Of a DNA stretch of 46,363 nt, positions 42,601 to 46,363 are shown piece by piece. Under the pieces are notes generated by a model. The model was not told where the DNA came from. It saw nothing but the letters and a program-made list of their open reading frames with translations, and searched no databases. Source of the DNA: Acidobacteriota bacterium. Lineage in GTDB: Bacteria; Acidobacteriota; Terriglobia; Bryobacterales; Bryobacteraceae. Location: positions 1 to 46,363 of the forward strand of contig VFZY01000021.1 in NCBI GenBank assembly GCA_016870915.1, in the 5' to 3' direction. The first letter of the stretch is position 1. Each line of letters begins with the position of its first letter. The translations under genes were made by a program, and so were the position numbers.

Positions 42601-43417
42601 ACCCACCGATTTCAAGGAGTTGAACCGCTTCCTCTTCTACGACCGCGATACCGCCGTCCCCAAACATCGCGTGCGCTGGAACTGGAGCTACGACATGCCC
42701 TTCGGCCGGCGCGGCCACTTCTTCAAAGGCGTTGGGCGGACACTCGATAACCTCATCGGCGGCTGGAAGCTCTCGGGCACCGGCACCGTCGTAAGCACCT
42801 GGTATGTGATGCCCACCGGCAACTGGGGCGAGATGGGCAACTTCGAGGTGTACCGCAACCGGCATAAGGTGCTTGATTGCCAGCAGACGCCAATCACATC
42901 GTCCAACTTTGCCGACGAGCGTTGCATCGAAGGCTACCTGTGGTTCAACGGCTACATCTCCGAACGGCTCATCAACGCCCGCAACGCGGCGGGCCTTCGC
43001 ATCGGAATCTTCGGACTGCCGGACAACTACAAGCCCGCGCAGAAACCCATCAACCCCTGGCCCAAGGGCGGTCTCCCCACGGATCCCAACAACGCCGACT
43101 ACGATACCAACGTCGTCTACCTGCCGCTGCTCACCGGAGGCGTCGTTCGGGTGAACTATGACACCGGGCTTCACCCGTGGCGCAACCAGTCCCGCCTGGG
43201 ACCCTTCAACTGGACCATGGATTCCAGCCTCATGAAGACCTTCCTCATCACGGAAAACCGCGTGAACCTCCGGCTCACCGTCGACATGTTCAACGTGTTC
43301 AACGTGCAGGGGCTGAACGTCCCCGCCGCCAACGGAATTGCCAGCCTGCAGAACTCCTACGGTGGCTTCGGCATCCGTCCGCGCCAGTTGCAGGTTGGAG
43401 CGCGGCTTCAATTCTAA
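39638..43417 (+). CDS. Oar-like TonB-dependent receptor with carboxypeptidase-regulatory-like domain
   Basis: A 1259-residue outer-membrane protein. Signal peptide MQRAILSLIVSAAGLLAQ, then a CarboxypepD_reg-like beta sandwich (about 25-105, GGSIQGIVKDATGAVVPQARVTITAL), a plug domain (about 115-270, SAPLVTTTEATDASTLDAQRIKEIPVNGRN) and a long beta-barrel to the C-terminal QVGARLQF. The terminal Phe is the usual outer-membrane insertion signal. Known: these receptors take up large ligands such as oligosaccharides or peptides using TonB energy. They are greatly expanded in Solibacter-like genomes. The ligand is unknown. The secreted NHL/TIGR03437 gene starts 14 bp after the stop, so the two are co-transcribed. 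Confidence 0.93.
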   Translation: MQRAILSLIVSAAGLLAQSSAGGGSIQGIVKDATGAVVPQARVTITALATNSVVRTESNAGGFFLTPPMNIGAYRVRIEFEGMKTWETEVRLETGRISELNAVLQPGQVSETVQVTASAPLVTTTEATDASTLDAQRIKEIPVNGRNLNVLLETVAPGVEAINDVNGGIRVSGLMTYSTDYVQDGANANNREFGGSANLQGLESIGEVRVETSTSSARYTRPTSVIVSTKSGTNRLLFSVFETHRNNAFGVARARQDVNLDGRPYRVPKLIRNEFGGTVGGPVVIPSFGANGRKALYDGRDRTFFFYSREGTEFVQGVTREFRVPTAEMRGGDFSSLFDNQGRRLQLYDPDTTRQELINGRFIAVRDPFSNNRIPIERLNSFAKRIYEITPLPTDITNPLVSNNLKVVVPINSLPNLSDNPQVLKIDHNFTPNDKFFIKMNGGLRSAHFLGTGGATGAPTLNNEANMTYLPMRGRAVALSLIHTFSPTFFVETLANRTWQLTRTVTGPEDRNWAAELGLPNPLNEIGWPEITNTGFMSYVEGDNRRQLYSMISNAEQNYKLVRRRHSLGWGWRWHAEKQNLLPDQGAISGAPSFNSLATALESSTLGTTINPGTTPQTGFDGANFFLGYAGNYRVGFKRGIMRVREQNWGLYFEDTWRVNDRLTLFPGARWDINPAFYEKDGQLTAFDLQSRSIMMPENLDHYYKLNATTPKIVQSFQAVGVKFASAGELGKPKQLFPSNLFDIGPRGGFAYNLQRGEKPWVLRGGYGLYISAVPMRTLLAQFSGLAPFRANFSWNPNAANQSPDGIVNYLLRNQPLVRAGVNSAGVIDVDDPATVGRGQGVVGMDGRQPSLRIHEWNLALEKQISKTTVVRLTYKGKRGVNSDQLYNINAQPPDYIWYLTTGRAIPGGEFSGVLRRPYDRNAYTDVRILQRSGIINSTTWVAEIERRFRNGLGFQLFYTLTNALRLAGNSFRDDVVPTQANFLPGTVPTDFKELNRFLFYDRDTAVPKHRVRWNWSYDMPFGRRGHFFKGVGRTLDNLIGGWKLSGTGTVVSTWYVMPTGNWGEMGNFEVYRNRHKVLDCQQTPITSSNFADERCIEGYLWFNGYISERLINARNAAGLRIGIFGLPDNYKPAQKPINPWPKGGLPTDPNNADYDTNVVYLPLLTGGVVRVNYDTGLHPWRNQSRLGPFNWTMDSSLMKTFLITENRVNLRLTVDMFNVFNVQGLNVPAANGIASLQNSYGGFGIRPRQLQVGARLQF

Positions 43418-43431
43418 CCAGGGTCACCACC

Positions 43432-46032
43432 ATGGCAAGGTTGCTCTTTTCAATTCTCCTGCCGGCGCTTCAGGCGCAGGAATGCCGCATCACTCCCATC
43501 ACACCCTTGCAGCCGCCGGCGCGCATTGAGGAAGGGGAACGCGCCACGGAGTCCCAGACATTCCAGGGCGTGTTCGGGCAAGTGGCGGTGGGCCCGGACA
43601 ACACGGTCTACTTCGCCGACGCCGTGAACCGGGTGCGCCGCGTGGTGAATGGCCGCGTCGTCACGGTGGCCGGCAACGGAGCGCGCGCCGAGGATCTGGC
43701 CGAATGGCCCGCGATCGAGACCGCGATGCCTCCCGTGGGCTTCGTCCTGATTTCGCCCGCGGGCGTGCCGCACTTCACCGCCGTGGGCCGGCTGTGGCGC
43801 GTCGTGGGCGGCCGTATCCAGGCTGTCGCCGGGTCCGGACGGCCGGGGTTCAACGGCGAGGACGGCCCTGCCACCACCATCAACTTGGGCTCGATTGTCC
43901 ACGCGGAGTTCGCCTCCGATGGTTCCCTGCTGCTGATCGACGGCTTCAACCGCGTGCGCCGCGTCGGCGCCGATGGCCAACTGCGCACCGTGGCCGGATC
44001 GTCCCGCCTGGGCGCCGTGACAGGCGACGGCGGACCCGCTGTGAACGCCACCCTTTCCAATCCGCGGCAAGTGTACCAACTGGGCGATGGCGCCTTCTGG
44101 ATTCGGGATCTGGCCGGCCGCCAGCTTCGCATGGTCGACCGGGCAGGCACCATCCGCACGGTGAACGCGAACTTCGATACCGCTGTCTCGCTCATGCGGT
44201 TGAACGACGGGAGGCCGGCGGCCATCACCGCCAACCGTGTCTATCCCGTCCAGGCGAATGGCAGCATCCAGACGGGCGGCGCGCCGTATTCGCCGTTTAC
44301 CGGGGCGCCCCTTGCCACGGGTCCCGATGGCGCGCTGTACTTCCTGGGTTCGGAGCGGCCGGAGATGCGCAACCCGCTGGTACGGTTGGCCCCCGCCGCA
44401 GGCCAGACCCTTGTCGCCGGGGCGCCCGTCGTGGCCAACGTCGACGGCCAGGCCCCGCCGTTTGGCTTCTGGTTGCGGCGGACCAACAGCCTCATCTACT
44501 CAGCCGCCGTGGACGGGAAGACCGGCATCGTCGAAAGCAGGCCGGGGCAAAGCGCACGATTCCTGGTGGGCGGCGGAGGAGATATCGGTGACCCCGATGG
44601 CAAGGATGCCACCTCCATCGCTTTCTTCGGCGTGGCGTCGTTCACCGCGGATGGGGCTGGACGCATTGTGGTTGCCGACACGTCCCGGCAAAGGCTGCTG
44701 GTGGTGGATGCCAGTGGCAAGGTGGCCGTGCTGAAGGATGCCTCGGGAAGCCCGGTGCTCTTCGCTCCCTTGGGCGCATTCGGATCCCTGATGCGTATCG
44801 CGGCCGATAACGACGGAAACATCTATTGGTATGCTCAGGGAGCCACGCCCACCGGCGGCGTGTTCTCGGCCGAACTCGCCGTCTGGCGACGCTCAGACTC
44901 CTCGCTGCGCCGCATCCCGGTGCAGGGTTTGGCCGCGCTCTTCACACTGGATGACGGCGGAGCGGCGGTCATCGCCGGGAATTCGGCCACCTTCCGGTCC
45001 GTGTTCCGCGTGCTGCCGGACAGGCTGGGCTCCGTGGTGGAGCCGTATCGCATGCTGCCGCTGACATCGGTGGCCATGGATGGCGCCACGCCCTATTTCA
45101 CCGCGGCCAGCCGTCTGTTCCGCGGCGGCCCCGGGTCCATTGAGATGCTGGATGTGCAGTTCATGGCGAACGGCGCGGCTTTCAACCCGGCGTTCGTGAT
45201 GAACTCACCGGATGGCCCGCTGGTTCGATTGGGTGACAGCGGCTTCTATCGGATTGGTGGGTCGTGCCGCTGGATTCCGCAGCCCCGCGTGGACGCCGTG
45301 GTGAATGCGGCGGGCTTCGACCACCCGGGCATCACATCGCCGCGCCAGCTTCTCTCTGTCTTCGGACCTGGCTTCGGACCCGGGAGCGGGCAGGGTTTTC
45401 TCCCCGACGGCACCCTGCGGGCCATGCCGCAACAGCCGCCCTATCCGGCTCTCCTGCTGGGTTCGTTCACCGGCGCCATTCCGAACGCCACCCTCACCGG
45501 CACACCGCTTTCGGTCATTCATGCCAACGCGCAGCAAACTACGCTGCAGGGCGTTGCGGCGACCCCTGCTTCCGGTGAGTATCTGCTCTACTTCGCATGG
45601 CAGGGGCTCACCTTGATGTATCCCCGGCCCATTCTGGCCCGCGCCGCCGCGCCGTCGCTGTTTCAGGCGAATGGCGCCGCCGCGGGCGTCAATGAGGACG
45701 GCTCCATTCACTCCGCCTCCAACCCCGCCGCCCCGGGCACCGTCCTGCAACTCTACGGCACCGGCCTGGGTGCCACGGACTACGTGTCGGCGGCGGGCGA
45801 GTTCTACTCCCTCACCGTGCCGGCGCGGCATACCGGCGCCGTGACGGCGCTGATCGACGGGCAGCCTGCCGTGGTGGACTTCGCCGGCGGCGCACCGGGC
45901 GCGGTGATTGGCGTCAGCCAGATCAACGTCGTGCTGCCCCGGGCTCTGGCCCCAGGCCCGCACACCATTCAAGTGCAGGTGGACGGAGTGCCCGCGCCGG
46001 GCGAATCGGTCGCCGTGATCTACTCCAAGTAA
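43432..46032 (+). CDS. Secreted NHL-type propeller protein with Solibacter-type C-terminal domain (TIGR03437-like)
   Basis: An 866-residue protein. The start is ATG 43432 (MARLLFSILLPALQAQEC), which begins a signal peptide. The frame is open upstream only by overlap with the receptor gene. Residues about 30-620 hold propeller repeats (AVGPDNTVYFADAVNRVRRV, TVAGNGARA, GSGRPGFNGEDGPATTINL). The last about 230 residues begin VVNAAGFDHPGITSPRQLLSVFGPGFGPGSG and continue through GTVLQLYGTGLG and GVSQINVVLP, the hallmark of the C-terminal family described in Solibacter. Known: its function is undescribed, though it sits at the end of secreted proteins, so an anchoring or sorting role is plausible. 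The pairing with a TonB receptor suggests a surface partner. Confidence 0.88.
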   Translation: MARLLFSILLPALQAQECRITPITPLQPPARIEEGERATESQTFQGVFGQVAVGPDNTVYFADAVNRVRRVVNGRVVTVAGNGARAEDLAEWPAIETAMPPVGFVLISPAGVPHFTAVGRLWRVVGGRIQAVAGSGRPGFNGEDGPATTINLGSIVHAEFASDGSLLLIDGFNRVRRVGADGQLRTVAGSSRLGAVTGDGGPAVNATLSNPRQVYQLGDGAFWIRDLAGRQLRMVDRAGTIRTVNANFDTAVSLMRLNDGRPAAITANRVYPVQANGSIQTGGAPYSPFTGAPLATGPDGALYFLGSERPEMRNPLVRLAPAAGQTLVAGAPVVANVDGQAPPFGFWLRRTNSLIYSAAVDGKTGIVESRPGQSARFLVGGGGDIGDPDGKDATSIAFFGVASFTADGAGRIVVADTSRQRLLVVDASGKVAVLKDASGSPVLFAPLGAFGSLMRIAADNDGNIYWYAQGATPTGGVFSAELAVWRRSDSSLRRIPVQGLAALFTLDDGGAAVIAGNSATFRSVFRVLPDRLGSVVEPYRMLPLTSVAMDGATPYFTAASRLFRGGPGSIEMLDVQFMANGAAFNPAFVMNSPDGPLVRLGDSGFYRIGGSCRWIPQPRVDAVVNAAGFDHPGITSPRQLLSVFGPGFGPGSGQGFLPDGTLRAMPQQPPYPALLLGSFTGAIPNATLTGTPLSVIHANAQQTTLQGVAATPASGEYLLYFAWQGLTLMYPRPILARAAAPSLFQANGAAAGVNEDGSIHSASNPAAPGTVLQLYGTGLGATDYVSAAGEFYSLTVPARHTGAVTALIDGQPAVVDFAGGAPGAVIGVSQINVVLPRALAPGPHTIQVQVDGVPAPGESVAVIYSK

Positions 46033-46363
46033 ACGCTAGCCCGCTTTTCTCACGGCATCTGATCGCAGCCCAAACTGACGCCGCGGACAAGCTCGAAATG
46101 ACTCGTGCGGATCCTCCGCGGGTGTCTCGGTCAGAAATTTGCGGCAAAATGGCTGCCGCATACCGTCGCTCGGAGCACCCGAAGGGTGAAAATGGGCCGT
46201 CCATACGCGCTTCTCCGGTCCGCTGCAAAAATGCGGAATGAATAAGTCCGGTGTTTGCTTCACGCAGTTTTTTCAGCAGCGCAGGTTCGCGTGAACTTGC
46301 GCAAACTGGGCCTGCCAGGGGTAGCTCGTCGCCAGTGACAAAACGATCCGGCGCACACTGACA
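46033..46363 (-). other. Right-edge region with a possible 3' end of a minus-strand gene
   Basis: This 331-bp stretch has no complete gene I can support. On the minus strand from the right edge a frame reads VSVRRIVLSLATSYPWQAQF followed by AQVHANLRC and a stop at 46273-46275 (29 residues). It looks protein-like and may be the C-terminus of a gene beyond the window. A small dyad, TGCGGC/GCCGCA, lies at 46140-46160. The remaining bases show no other signal. Confidence 0.25.

Noticed and set aside
46036-46263. Minus-strand 75-codon frame starting MKQTPDLF
   Set aside because: No ribosome site, no domain, and it overlaps a competing frame. Not distinguishable from noise.

Overview
The window is GC-rich, densely coded DNA that looks like a soil acidobacterium of the Bryobacterales/Solibacter group. 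This is inference from gene content. The markers are an Oar-type TonB-dependent receptor with a carboxypeptidase-regulatory-like N-terminus, a secreted propeller protein ending in the Solibacter-type C-terminal domain (TIGR03437-like), a VWFA-related protein of the acidobacterial type (TIGR03436-like), a DUF1549/DUF1553 plus DUF1501 pair, TAT-exported Gfo/Idh/MocA proteins and several c-type-heme secreted enzymes. I see no phage, insertion sequence, CRISPR array, rRNA or tRNA.

Layout. (1) 1-4249, minus strand: a tight operon of M19 dipeptidase, TAT-exported protein of unknown function, SMP-30 lactonase and a cytochrome c/PQQ quinoprotein that runs off the left edge. (2) 4311-5869, plus: a collagen-like secreted protein with an internal frameshift and a 45-bp minisatellite. 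(3) 5866-13539, minus: a class C serine hydrolase fused to a degenerate M29 aminopeptidase-like domain, then an amidohydrolase, a ManA-like cupin, an NHL propeller and the ComM/YifB ATPase. (4) 13654-14321, minus: a conserved hypothetical with a disrupted start, a perfect hairpin and a G-quadruplex-like tract. (5) 14454-16414, plus: a lipoprotein and a frameshifted yvcK. (6) 16388-25017: a cytochrome c/copper monooxygenase-like protein, glmU, ilvD, rhomboid protease, SDR, a PPi-type phosphofructokinase, a methyltransferase and an orphan ECF sigma factor. (7) 25014-28519, minus: GH3 enzyme, response regulator, VWFA protein. (8) 28616-35033: Gfo/Idh/MocA oxidoreductase, the DUF1501/PSD1 pair, a zinc alcohol dehydrogenase and a zinc-ribbon protein. 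(9) 35375-46032, plus: thrS, HpaI-type aldolase, D-aminoacylase, TonB-dependent receptor and an NHL/TIGR03437 protein.

Themes. Several enzymes belong to families that act on D-amino-acid peptides, N-acyl-D-amino acids or wall sugars: M19 dipeptidase, class C hydrolase, deacetylase-like amidohydrolase, D-aminoacylase and GH3. Together with GlmU and YvcK this suggests scavenging or recycling of peptidoglycan and soil peptides. Many products are exported. Several transcription units have a -10-like hexamer 7-8 nt before the start codon, suggesting frequent leaderless mRNAs. Three genes appear broken by small indels, so either the sequence has errors or these genes are decaying.
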